The notes under the pieces: generated by a model | Told to the model about the DNA's origin: nothing | The model's input: the letters and a program-made list of their open reading frames with translations, nothing else | Databases searched by the model: none | Source: Butyribacter intestini | GTDB taxonomy: Bacteria > Bacillota > Clostridia > Lachnospirales > Lachnospiraceae | DNA length: 64,000 bases | Direction: 5' to 3' | Assembly (NCBI GenBank): GCA_001414325.1 | Contig: LLKB01000005.1 | Location: 233,060-297,059, forward strand | Position numbers and translations under genes: made by a program | In this document: positions 27,361-35,576 of the stretch, one piece after another | Layout: every line of letters starts with the position of its first letter | Numbering within the stretch: position 1 is the stretch's first letter

Positions 27361-28263
27361 TTACTTCACGCAGCCGATAAGCTCATTTATATCTTTGACT
27401 CCGTTTTTATCCATAAATTCGGCTATTCCGTCAATAACATCTGTTGTTGCCGCCGGATTGTTAAAGTTTGCCGTTCCGACTGCAACCATAGCTGCACCTG
27501 CCATGATAAACTCCAATGCATCCTCTGCAGTTCTTATACCGCCCATTCCGAGAATTGGTATATTTACTGCATTTGCCACCTGATAGACCATTCTCACGGC
27601 AACAGGCTTTACGGCCGGCCCTGACATTCCGCCTGTCTTATTGGCAAGTGCAAATGTTCTTCTGTTTATATCAATCTTCATGCCCGTAAGCGTATTTATA
27701 AGTGATACCGCATCTGCTCCGCCTGCTTCCGCCGCCTTTGCCATCTCAGTTATGTCCGTAACATTAGGACTTAATTTCATTATGACAGGCTGTTTTGCAT
27801 GATCCTTTATCTTTGATGTTATCTGCTCCACAAGTTTGGGATCCTGTCCAAAAGCAATACCTCCTGCCTTTACATTAGGGCATGATATATTTATCTCAAG
27901 CATTGAAACATCCTCATTTGCAAGTCTGTCTACAACCTCTATATATTCTTCCGGAGTCTTTCCACACACATTTACAATAATGTTTGTATCATATTTTTTA
28001 AGGAAAGGTATATCCCTGCTTACAAATGTGTCTATTCCGGGATTTTGAAGTCCTATCGCATTTAACATTCCTCCGTATGTCTCGCATACTCTCGGCGTAT
28101 CATTTCCCGGCCACGGAACATTTGCAACACCTTTTGTCGTAACAGCTCCAAGTCTGTTTAAGTCAACATACTCACTGAATTCCTCTCCTGAACCAAAAGT
28201 ACCCGATGCCGTTGTAACCGGATTTTTCATCTTAACTCCGGCAAAATCTACTGAAAGATTCAT
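27361..28263 (-). CDS. pyrD: Dihydroorotate dehydrogenase, type 1B catalytic subunit
   Basis: 300 residues. FMN-binding and active-site motifs are INISCPNVKAGG with the catalytic Cys, VIMKLSPNVTD, LINTLTGM and GMGGIRTAEDALEFIMAGA. The Cys base and the neighbouring pyrK mark the NAD-linked class 1B enzyme, which oxidises dihydroorotate and passes electrons to PyrK. GGAGG lies 7 nt upstream of the ATG. The gap to pyrK is 96 bp and to pyrE about 125 bp. Confidence 0.95.
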   Translation of the reverse strand: MNLSVDFAGVKMKNPVTTASGTFGSGEEFSEYVDLNRLGAVTTKGVANVPWPGNDTPRVCETYGGMLNAIGLQNPGIDTFVSRDIPFLKKYDTNIIVNVCGKTPEEYIEVVDRLANEDVSMLEINISCPNVKAGGIAFGQDPKLVEQITSKIKDHAKQPVIMKLSPNVTDITEMAKAAEAGGADAVSLINTLTGMKIDINRRTFALANKTGGMSGPAVKPVAVRMVYQVANAVNIPILGMGGIRTAEDALEFIMAGAAMVAVGTANFNNPAATTDVIDGIAEFMDKNGVKDINELIGCVK

Positions 28264-28359
28264 AAGCTTCCTCCATTTCGCAATATTTATTCTTTAAGCA
28301 AGTCCTCTACCGCCGCTTATTGCTCTACGCAATAGAAACATAGGACTTCCCTGATAATG

Positions 28360-29145
28360 TTAAATCTCTATATCCTCTGCATTAAATACAGGTCCGTCTT
28401 TACATATTCTCTTGTTATGAACCTTACTGTGCTCATCAATATCTTTTGACTTGCATACACAGCCAAGACACGCCCCTATTCCACAAGCCATCTTTTCTTC
28501 CATTGAAATCTGTGCCTCGATGCCTTTTTCTTTTGCGTATGCCTTAACACCCCGAAGCATAGGAATAGGTCCACATGAGTAAAGTACATCCGCATCAAGC
28601 CCGTTTTCCTTTATCGCATCTATGACATTTCCTTTGGTTCCGACACTTCCATCCTCAGTCGATACATACACATTTGCATAAGGCTCAAATTCATCTTTGA
28701 GAAACAGGTCATTGTCTCTGTAACCGAGCACTACCGAAACATTTTCTTTTGAGTTAAGAGATTTTGCGAGTTCAAGCATTGGCGGTATTCCTATACCACC
28801 GCCGATAAGTACTGCCTTTCCTCCTTTAAGCGTAAAGCCGTTTCCGAGTGGTCCGACAACCGGTATCTTATCACCTTTAACCATCTTTGAAAACTCGTCT
28901 GTTCCCTTTCCTACAACCCTGTAGACAACTCTAAGACAGTTTGCAGCTTTGTCAATCTCACATATGCTTATCGGTCTTGGCAACAGCCTGCTGCCGTCAG
29001 CACTATACATTGAGATAAACTGTCCCGGAACTGCACTGTTCACAACATTAGCATTGGCTTCAAATTCGAGCCACATACTGAATATATCTTTTGTTATATT
29101 TTCCTGCGATCTTATCACCGCCATAGTTTTTTTCTTGTCAGCCAT
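28360..29145 (-). CDS. pyrK: Dihydroorotate dehydrogenase electron-transfer subunit
   Basis: 261 residues. An N-terminal ferredoxin-reductase-like FAD domain (RLLPRPISICEID) is followed by an NAD domain (GGGIGIPPMLELAKSL, YSCGPIPMLRGVKAYA). The C-terminal [2Fe-2S] ligands are in MACGIGACLGCVCKS and RICKDGPVF. It forms a heterotetramer with PyrD and transfers electrons to NAD. It lies between pyrF and pyrD in the operon. Confidence 0.95.
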   Translation of the reverse strand: MADKKKTMAVIRSQENITKDIFSMWLEFEANANVVNSAVPGQFISMYSADGSRLLPRPISICEIDKAANCLRVVYRVVGKGTDEFSKMVKGDKIPVVGPLGNGFTLKGGKAVLIGGGIGIPPMLELAKSLNSKENVSVVLGYRDNDLFLKDEFEPYANVYVSTEDGSVGTKGNVIDAIKENGLDADVLYSCGPIPMLRGVKAYAKEKGIEAQISMEEKMACGIGACLGCVCKSKDIDEHSKVHNKRICKDGPVFNAEDIEI

Positions 29146-29273
29146 AAACCGTATAACCTCATTTCATTTAGTCAAGTGGATTATTATCAATCCGCTCTGC
29201 TACTTGCTCATAACAGTTACTATTTGATGTCACGGATTGCTCTATTGCTGTGCAATTTTTACAATCCTGCCAA

Positions 29274-29311
29274 CATCCGGCAATTTATATGTAACCATAC
29301 ATTGCCGGATG
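29274..29311. other. Strong hairpin between pyrF and pyrK
   Basis: CATCCGGCAAT pairs perfectly with ATTGCCGGATG (11 bp), and the loop can pair further (ATATGT / ATACAT). On the pyr transcript (minus strand) no T run follows, so it is more likely an RNA-processing or stability element than a terminator; on the plus strand CTTTT follows. Confidence 0.5.
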
Positions 29312-29326
29312 CTTTTGACCCTTGCA

Positions 29327-30244
29327 TCAAAATATGCTGTTGATATCGTTTTTCATATTAATGACAGCTTCCCTTGACGCATCTGCAAAATTCTCCTCAC
29401 CGAATTTGCTGTATGCATCCTGCTTGTATGCTGCGATTATTCCTCTTGACGAATTTACTATAGCTCCAAGACCGTCCTCGTTAAAGTACGGTTTCAGGTC
29501 TTTTGCCGTACCACCCTGTGCGCCATATCCCGGTACAAGAATATATGTCTTTGGCATAAGTTTACGGAGAACTTTTCCCATTTCAGGATATGTAGCTCCG
29601 ACAACACATCCGACATAACTGTAATCATCGCCCATGCAGTCCTCGCCCCATTTTGAAACCATCTCACCGACAAGCTCATAGAGAGGTCTTCCTTCAACTT
29701 CTTTATCCTGAAACTCTCCACTTGACGGATTAGATGTTTTTACAAGAACAAAGATACCTTTCTTTTCTTCTTTGCACACATCAATAAAAGGCTTTACCCC
29801 GTCACTTCCAAGATATGGATTTACTGTTGCAAAATCCTCGTCAAATCCTGCATAAGACTTTGAGCCAACCTGAACTTTTCCAAGATGACCTACAGCGTAT
29901 GCAGCCGATGTTGATCCTATATCTCCACGCTTGATGTCTCCTATGACTACAAGACCTTTTTCTTTACAGTAATCTATAGTCTTTTTGTAAGATACAAGTC
30001 CCGGTATCCCAAACTGCTCATACATTGCAATCTGTGGCTTTACGGCAGGGATAAGGTCATATGTCGCATCTACTATAGCTTTGTTGAACTGCCATATAGC
30101 CTCTGCCGCTCCCTCAAGTGTCTCTCCATGCTGTGCAAAAGCTTTTTCCTGTATATGCTTTGGCACATAGTTAAGCATAGGATCAAGTCCCACGACTATA
30201 GGTGCATTTTTCTTCTTAATCTCTGAAACTAATTTATTTATCAT
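29327..30244 (-). CDS. pyrF: Orotidine 5'-phosphate decarboxylase, long form
   Basis: 305 residues, the longer OMP decarboxylase form found in clostridia and others (the short form is ~240). The active-site motif DIKRGDIGSTSAAYA and PIVVGLDPML are present, with VKPQIAMYEQFG and a VPGYGAQGGTAKDL phosphate-binding loop. It makes UMP from OMP. CGGAGG lies 7 nt before the ATG. It follows pyrC by 105 bp. Confidence 0.95.
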   Translation of the reverse strand: MINKLVSEIKKKNAPIVVGLDPMLNYVPKHIQEKAFAQHGETLEGAAEAIWQFNKAIVDATYDLIPAVKPQIAMYEQFGIPGLVSYKKTIDYCKEKGLVVIGDIKRGDIGSTSAAYAVGHLGKVQVGSKSYAGFDEDFATVNPYLGSDGVKPFIDVCKEEKKGIFVLVKTSNPSSGEFQDKEVEGRPLYELVGEMVSKWGEDCMGDDYSYVGCVVGATYPEMGKVLRKLMPKTYILVPGYGAQGGTAKDLKPYFNEDGLGAIVNSSRGIIAAYKQDAYSKFGEENFADASREAVINMKNDINSIF

Positions 30245-30349
30245 TTATCTTCCTCCGTTTTATTTTTTATATACTCTGTTTACTGCTTATAACACTATTA
30301 ACTGCTATCTCAGCATATCACCTGTTTTGCAATTATCTTATTTGTTTTC

Positions 30350-31627
30350 CTAGTATTTATATACGATTTTTCCGTCAACTATGGTCGTTATGACTCTGCC
30401 TTTGACTTTTTTACCGTCAAAAGGCGTGTTCTTTCCTTTTGATACGAACTTACTGCTGTCTATTTTATACTCCTTAGTAATGTCGGCTATAACTATATCT
30501 GCTGCTTTGCCCGGTGCAAGATTTCCTTTATCTATGCCAAGCACTTTTGCCGGATTTACACTCATCTTTTCCACAAGCTGTGACAATGTAAGCACTCCTT
30601 TGTCTACAAGCTCCGTATAGCCAAGTGCAAATGATGTCTCAAGTCCGACTATTCCAAAAGGAGCCTTTAACATAGACTGGTCTTTCTCCTCTTTCCCATG
30701 TGGTGCATGGTCTGTTGATATAACTTCCATAATACCTGTTTTAAGTCCTTCTTTTAATGCATCAACATCCTCTCTGTTCCTGAGTGGCGGGTTCATTTTA
30801 AATCTTCCATTATCCTCCGTTATCTCATCATCAGACATTGTAAAGTGATGCGGACATACCTCCGCACTTACCGGAAGCCCCTGCTTTTTAGCCATTTCGA
30901 CAAGAACAACGCTGTCTGCCGTTGAACAGTGACAAAGATGCAGTCTGTTTCCTGCTTCTTTTGACATTATAATATCTCTCGCAACGATAACATCCTCAAC
31001 AGAGTTTGTGATACCCGGAAGTCCAAGTTCCTCTGCCTTCTGCCCCTTATTCATAACACCGCCCTCGACAAGAGCCTTGTCCTCACAGTGCGAGAACATT
31101 GGAAGATCAAGTCTTGCAGCTTCTTTTAGCGATTTTCTGAACAATGCAGAATCCATAACCGACTTGCCATCCTCGCTTAATGCCACGATACCCGCATCTT
31201 TCATACCCTCAATGTCAGCAAGTTCTTTTCCTTCCTGACCTATAGTACACGCGCCTATAGGAAGAATATGAACCGGTGAGCACTCTGCTCTTTTAAGCAG
31301 GTCTTTTACACTTTCCGGACTGTCTATGACAGGTTTTGTGTTTGGCATTGGGCATATGGATGTGACTCCACCTCGTGCCGCCGCCTTAGAGCCTGTCTCA
31401 ATAGTCTCTTTATACTCAAAGCCCGGCTCTCTTAAATGAACATGAAGATCGATAAATCCCGGCATAACAACCTTTTCATCTGCGTCAATTACATTTGTAT
31501 CTTCATCTTCCACAATAAAATCAGCAACTTTTTTAATTTTTCCATCCTCTATTAAAATGTCTTTTTTCCCATCAATATAATTTGCAGGATCTACCACTCT
31601 GCCATTTTTTATAAGAATTTTTTCCAT
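30350..31627 (-). CDS. pyrC: Dihydroorotase, class I
   Basis: 425 residues, the length of class I (PyrC type of Bacillus). Zinc-site motifs are [42 protein letters not shown] and ISTDHAPHG. It closes carbamoyl aspartate to dihydroorotate. The ribosome-binding site is weak (AAAGG, long spacing). It follows the Nudix-like gene by 73 bp. The earlier pathway genes pyrB and carAB are not in the window. Confidence 0.95.
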   Translation of the reverse strand: MEKILIKNGRVVDPANYIDGKKDILIEDGKIKKVADFIVEDEDTNVIDADEKVVMPGFIDLHVHLREPGFEYKETIETGSKAAARGGVTSICPMPNTKPVIDSPESVKDLLKRAECSPVHILPIGACTIGQEGKELADIEGMKDAGIVALSEDGKSVMDSALFRKSLKEAARLDLPMFSHCEDKALVEGGVMNKGQKAEELGLPGITNSVEDVIVARDIIMSKEAGNRLHLCHCSTADSVVLVEMAKKQGLPVSAEVCPHHFTMSDDEITEDNGRFKMNPPLRNREDVDALKEGLKTGIMEVISTDHAPHGKEEKDQSMLKAPFGIVGLETSFALGYTELVDKGVLTLSQLVEKMSVNPAKVLGIDKGNLAPGKAADIVIADITKEYKIDSSKFVSKGKNTPFDGKKVKGRVITTIVDGKIVYKY

Positions 31628-31700
31628 AAATATATCTTATGCCTTTCCCTATATACAGAGAGAGCACCCGCCAAACAATATGACAGATGCACTCCTCTTA

Positions 31701-32105
31701 TTAATAAAGTTCCGCCTTTTCAAGATCTTCAAGCATTCGCTTATTATGAATGTATTTTTCAAAGTCCATATAATCAATCCACTTAGCATCGTTCAGTTCT
31801 TCGGACAAAACCACTTCATCCTCATTCTGCTCTGTAAGGCAAAGATAGGCAAGTCCTAAATTGCACTCTGATCCAATCATAAATGTCCATGTATAAAGAA
31901 CTCTGTCAACCTCGGTTATCAGACCTGTCTGTTCCTGTATTGTTCTTACAACGGCTTTATCCGGTGATTCACCAAACTCTGCCTCTCCATCGATAAATTC
32001 CCACTGATACGGCTCCATGATATTATCATCGTACCATTTTTCTACAGCCAGATACTTATTATCTCTCTGGACAATCCCCTTAACTAAAATACGATACTTA
32101 TTCAT
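31701..32105 (-). CDS. Nudix-fold protein with degenerate Nudix box
   Basis: About 134 residues, the usual Nudix length. The box position reads GEAEFGESPDKAVVRTIQEQ then TGL. Compared with GX5EX7REUXEEXGU, the Glu after Arg is Thr and one of the paired Glu is Gln, so metal-dependent hydrolysis is doubtful. Start ATG 32105 has GGGAGG 7 nt upstream; the ATG at 32123 has none. It sits between asd and pyrC, close enough for one transcript, which suggests a link to nucleotide or amino-acid supply, but that is inference. Confidence 0.7.
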   Translation of the reverse strand: MNKYRILVKGIVQRDNKYLAVEKWYDDNIMEPYQWEFIDGEAEFGESPDKAVVRTIQEQTGLITEVDRVLYTWTFMIGSECNLGLAYLCLTEQNEDEVVLSEELNDAKWIDYMDFEKYIHNKRMLEDLEKAELY

Positions 32106-32176
32106 ATGGTACCTCCCATTCATGTGCTGCCGTTCACACTTATTGTGTAACCGGTAACATTCATGCTGCTTTATGA

Positions 32177-33274
32177 TTATTTTGCTGTAATATATCCTTT
32201 TGCTTTCAAAAGTTCTGCGATAAGAACAGCTCCACCTGCTGCACCACGAACAGTATTATGTGACAAACCTACAAATTTGTAGTCAAATACAGTATCTTCA
32301 CGAAGTCTGCCAAGAGATATTCCAAATCCGTTTTCATAATTTACATCAAGTGAAACCTGAGGACGGTTATCCTCCTCAATATACTGAATGAAATGCTTTG
32401 GTGCATTTGGAAGTCCAAGTTCCTGTGGCATTCCGCTGAACTCTCTCCACACTTTAATGATTTCTTCTTTTGAAGGTTTCTTTCCCTCTTCAAATGTCAT
32501 AAATACTGCTGCCGTATGACCATCCTGAACAGGTACACGGATACACTGTGTTGTGATAACAGGACTATCTGCCTTTACTATCTCACCATTCTCAACATGA
32601 CCCCAGATACGAAGTGGCTCCTGCTCACTCTTTTCTTCCTCACCACCGATAAATGGAATAATATTGTGCTCCATCTCAGGCCAGTCCTTAAATGTCTTTC
32701 CTGCTCCTGAAATAGCCTGGTATGTTGTTGCGACAACTGTCTTTGGCTCATATCCTGCTTTCTTAAGTGCATGAAGTGCCGGTGTATAACTCTGAATAGA
32801 GCAATTTGGCTTAACTACAATAAATCCTCTTGTAGTACCAAGACGCTTCTTCTGGTCAACAATAACTTCAAGATGCTCAGGATTAAGCTCAGGCACAACC
32901 ATTGGCACATCAGGTGTCCATCTATGTGCACTATTGTTGGAAACAACTGGAGTTTCTGTTTTCGCATATTCTTCTTCAATTTTCTTAATCTCGTCTTTAG
33001 TCATATCTACCGCACTAAATACAAAATCAACTTTTGAAGCAACACTGTCAACATCGCTGACATCCTGTACCACAATCTTCTTTACGGCTTCAGGCATTGG
33101 TGTAGTCATCTTCCAACGACCCCCGATTGCTTCCTCATATGTTTTACCTGCACTTCTTGGGCTTGCAGCTATAGCTACAACCTCAAACCAAGGGTGATTT
33201 TCTAATAATGAGATAAATCTCTGTCCTACCATTCCAGTACCACCAAGGATACCAACTCTTAACTTCTTATCCAT
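32177..33274 (-). CDS. asd: Aspartate-semialdehyde dehydrogenase (archaeal/fungal-type)
   Basis: 365 residues. N-terminal NADP motif GILGGTGMVGQRFI, active-site Cys in VKPNCSIQ and RVPVQDGHTAAVF with the catalytic His. The PNCS context and length fit the archaeal/fungal branch, which some Firmicutes use. It reduces aspartyl phosphate to the semialdehyde for lysine/DAP, threonine and methionine. TGGAGG lies 7 nt before the ATG. It is the first gene of the run leading into the pyr genes. Confidence 0.93.
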   Translation of the reverse strand: MDKKLRVGILGGTGMVGQRFISLLENHPWFEVVAIAASPRSAGKTYEEAIGGRWKMTTPMPEAVKKIVVQDVSDVDSVASKVDFVFSAVDMTKDEIKKIEEEYAKTETPVVSNNSAHRWTPDVPMVVPELNPEHLEVIVDQKKRLGTTRGFIVVKPNCSIQSYTPALHALKKAGYEPKTVVATTYQAISGAGKTFKDWPEMEHNIIPFIGGEEEKSEQEPLRIWGHVENGEIVKADSPVITTQCIRVPVQDGHTAAVFMTFEEGKKPSKEEIIKVWREFSGMPQELGLPNAPKHFIQYIEEDNRPQVSLDVNYENGFGISLGRLREDTVFDYKFVGLSHNTVRGAAGGAVLIAELLKAKGYITAK

Positions 33275-33386
33275 GTCTTTCCTCCATATAGTTTAACTCA
33301 CCGACATATCGGCTTTATTCATCTTTTAATTTTACACTATTCAGTTCAATAAGTCAATTTTACTGTGACTACTTTGATGCAGAGAT

Positions 33387-33640
33387 GTAACAATTCAGCC
33401 ATAAAAAGGTAATCGGCAATATCTGAGCTTGCTCATTATATTGTCGATTATCTTTTTATGGTAGAATAGCCTTTCATTTATTACATGAAGGCAAAGCCCT
33501 CGCGAGCACGCTCAGATGGAACAAATTTATTTGTTCCATCCTCACTTTGCTTTCGCGTAAATAAACATAAGCTGCGAAGCAGCGACTGACAGCTTACTGG
33601 CAGGTTTATGAATGTACGAAATGAAAGGCTGAACTGTTAC
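33387..33640. mobile_element. Family B MITE-like element, copy B1 (254 bp) with 8-bp target duplication
   Basis: Ends GTAACAATTCAGCC and GGCTGAACTGTTAC are inverted repeats with one mismatch. GCAGAGAT flanks both sides directly (33379-33386 and 33641-33648), an 8-bp direct repeat that looks like a target duplication. Inside is a long hairpin starting CCATAAAAAGGTAATCGG and ending in TTTTTATGG. Unlike B2 and B3, it has an extra ~65 bp after ACATGAAG holding a perfect GATGGAACAAATT palindrome. No open reading frame. It occupies the asd-hisS gap (33275-33721). Confidence 0.8.
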
Positions 33641-33721
33641 GCAGAGATTGATATAAAAGACCAGATATGGTAAAGTATTAAAGGATTATGATTATTATTT
33701 TCAGAAAGGATGATTATTTAT

Positions 33722-34960
33722 ATGAAATCTACACCAGTCAAAGGAACGAGAGATTATCTTCCAAAAGAAGTTGAAATAAGAGATTATCTTCAGAATGTAA
33801 TTGCCGAGACATACAGAGATGCAGGATTTGTACGCATTACTACTCCTATCATTGAAGATGCTGTAAACCTTGACAAGAGCGAGGGTGGCGAAAACTTAAA
33901 CCTTATATTCAGAGTTCTTAAAAGAGGAAAAAAACTTTCTTCTGCATTAAACAATGAAAATGTAACAGAAAAAGAATTATCTGACATGGGACTTAGATAT
34001 GACCTTACTCTCCCTCTTTCAAGATATTTTTCAAATAACAAAAATGAACTTATGACACCTTTTAAAGTTATTCAAATGGACAGAGTGTATAGAGCCGAAA
34101 GGCCTCAAAAAGGTCGTCTGCGTGAGTTTATGCAGTGTGATATAGATATTATAGGAAATGACTCAAGAGACGCAGAGATAGAGCTTATCCTCACCACAAC
34201 AAAGGCTCTTAACAGAGTCGGCTTAAAGAATTACACCGTAAAGATAAATGACCGCCGCATACTTAAGAGCATTTTCTCATATACAGGCTTTGATGATGCC
34301 GACAACGAAAAGCTTGCCATTATATTTGATAAGCTTGATAAGATAGGAATTGACGGTGTAAAAGCTGAACTTGAAGAAAATTCATTTGACAAAAATGCAA
34401 TTGACAAATTCATAGGTCTTTTTGAGAACGGCAGTCTCACACTTGACTCTATCGCAGATGTATGTGATGCAGAATATGTCAATGACCTTAAATATATCAT
34501 TGATACAGTTGACAAAGCTTCAAACGGAACTATCCCTGTTGAATTTACTCCATCACTCGTAAGAGGGCAGGGTTATTATACAGGCACTATATTTGAGGTT
34601 GCAGCCGATGGTTACAGCGGTGCTGTTGCAGGCGGCGGACGATATGACAACCTTATTGGAAAGTTCTTAAATGAGGACATTCCTGCCGTAGGATTTTCAA
34701 TCGGCTTTGAAAGGATTTTCGGCATCCTCATGGAACAGAATTATGCGATACCTGACCGCAAAAAGCGTATCGCCGTATTCTATGACAAAGATAATTATGC
34801 CGATGCCCTCGTATATGCTGAAAATTTAAGGAATGAATATATGGTTTCAGTTATCGCAAGACCTAAGAAGCTTGGTAAATTCTTAAATAAACTTGAACAG
34901 AATGAATTTGACGGCTTTGCAGTTTTCGGAGAAGCCGACGGAGTTAAGTTGTTTGGATAG
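33722..34960 (+). CDS. hisS: Histidyl-tRNA synthetase
   Basis: 412 residues. Class II motif 1 is near the start (PVKGTRDYLPKE, TPIIED), motif 2 is RVYRAERPQKGRLREFMQCD and motif 3 is AVGFSIGFERIFG. The histidine-binding segment reads LVRGQGYYTGTIFE; the family form is LVRGLDYYTG, so LD is replaced by QG while the key Arg is kept. A C-terminal anticodon-binding domain (IAVFYDKDNYADAL...) is present, which argues against the regulatory paralogue HisZ. Start ATG 33722 rather than 33710, because AGAAAGG ends directly at 33709. There is no T-box. The only histidine gene here. Confidence 0.8.
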   Translation: MKSTPVKGTRDYLPKEVEIRDYLQNVIAETYRDAGFVRITTPIIEDAVNLDKSEGGENLNLIFRVLKRGKKLSSALNNENVTEKELSDMGLRYDLTLPLSRYFSNNKNELMTPFKVIQMDRVYRAERPQKGRLREFMQCDIDIIGNDSRDAEIELILTTTKALNRVGLKNYTVKINDRRILKSIFSYTGFDDADNEKLAIIFDKLDKIGIDGVKAELEENSFDKNAIDKFIGLFENGSLTLDSIADVCDAEYVNDLKYIIDTVDKASNGTIPVEFTPSLVRGQGYYTGTIFEVAADGYSGAVAGGGRYDNLIGKFLNEDIPAVGFSIGFERIFGILMEQNYAIPDRKKRIAVFYDKDNYADALVYAENLRNEYMVSVIARPKKLGKFLNKLEQNEFDGFAVFGEADGVKLFG

Positions 34961-34980
34961 TTGAGAATTGGCTTACGGAC

Positions 34981-35123
34981 GCAAAAACAGGATTTTATTT
35001 TACGCTCAGGGACGGCTCGCGCCTCGAAGAAAAGCGTAGCGGTACATATGTGAGCTTAATACGCTCACTTAGTACCGACGCTTTTCTAACGCCCTTTGCT
35101 GCAAAATAAAATCCTGTTTTTGC
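34981..35123. repeat. 143-bp imperfect palindrome after hisS
   Basis: The outer arms are 21 bp perfect: GCAAAAACAGGATTTTATTTT and its complement ending at 35123. Inner paired blocks are AGAAAAGCGT/ACGCTTTTCT, GGTAC/GTACC and GTGAGC/GCTCAC. The whole could form a long cruciform or RNA hairpin. It starts 20 bp past the hisS stop, so it may also end that transcript, though no T run follows. Confidence 0.75.
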
Positions 35124-35124
35124 T

Positions 35125-35480
35125 GTTTCTCGGAAATTTTTAAACACATTTATATATTTAACTTTAAGTAAAACTATTTTTTAGTTATTGTTTATTTTTC
35201 CTTTTCTCAGAAATCTGTTTTGATACACTAATATATTCAAAGTTAAGCAGAAATATTTTTATAGTTGTTGTTTATTTTTACTTTTCTCGGAAATCTGTTT
35301 AGATACACTAATATATTCAAAGTTAAGCAGAAATATTTTTATAGTTGTTGTTTATTTTTACTTTTCTCGGAAATCTGTTTTGATACACTAATATACTCAA
35401 ATTTAAACAGAAATATTTTTATAGTTATTTTTTATTTTTTCCTTTTCTTGAAATTCTCTTTAACTAACACTAATATATTA
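35125..35480. repeat. 80-bp tandem repeat array, about 4.5 copies
   Basis: Units beginning TTTTCTCGGAAATCTGTTT start at 35202, 35282 and 35362, exactly 80 bp apart, with a diverged copy before (from ~35125) and a diverged partial copy after (from ~35443). The two middle units are nearly identical. The array is very AT-rich, has no convincing coding potential, and fills most of the hisS to L,D-transpeptidase gap. Confidence 0.85.
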
Positions 35481-35502
35481 TAATTTAGGCATGATTTTTT
35501 AT

Positions 35503-35555
35503 ATTAAAAAAGATGCAGTTTTTTTTCCATATTGAAATACAAATCTGCATCTTTT
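35503..35555 (-). terminator. Terminator after the second L,D-transpeptidase
   Basis: AAAAGATGCAG pairs perfectly with CTGCATCTTTT around a 31-nt loop; T-rich flanks lie on both sides. It is 22 bp past the stop at 35577. Confidence 0.7.
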
Positions 35556-35576
35556 AATTTTTTATATTTTCTCTTT

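Noticed and set aside
33275-33386. PyrR-type or other attenuator ahead of the asd-pyr run
   Set aside because: No PyrR binding-loop pattern or terminator/antiterminator pair is visible before asd or in the gaps between the pyr genes.
33710-34960. HisZ, the regulatory paralogue of HisRS
   Set aside because: The Arg of the histidine-binding motif, motif 2 Arg and the C-terminal anticodon-binding domain are present, and no hisG lies adjacent.
35125-35480. Possible CRISPR array
   Set aside because: The 80-bp units are contiguous and similar throughout, with no short repeat/unique spacer alternation and no cas genes nearby.
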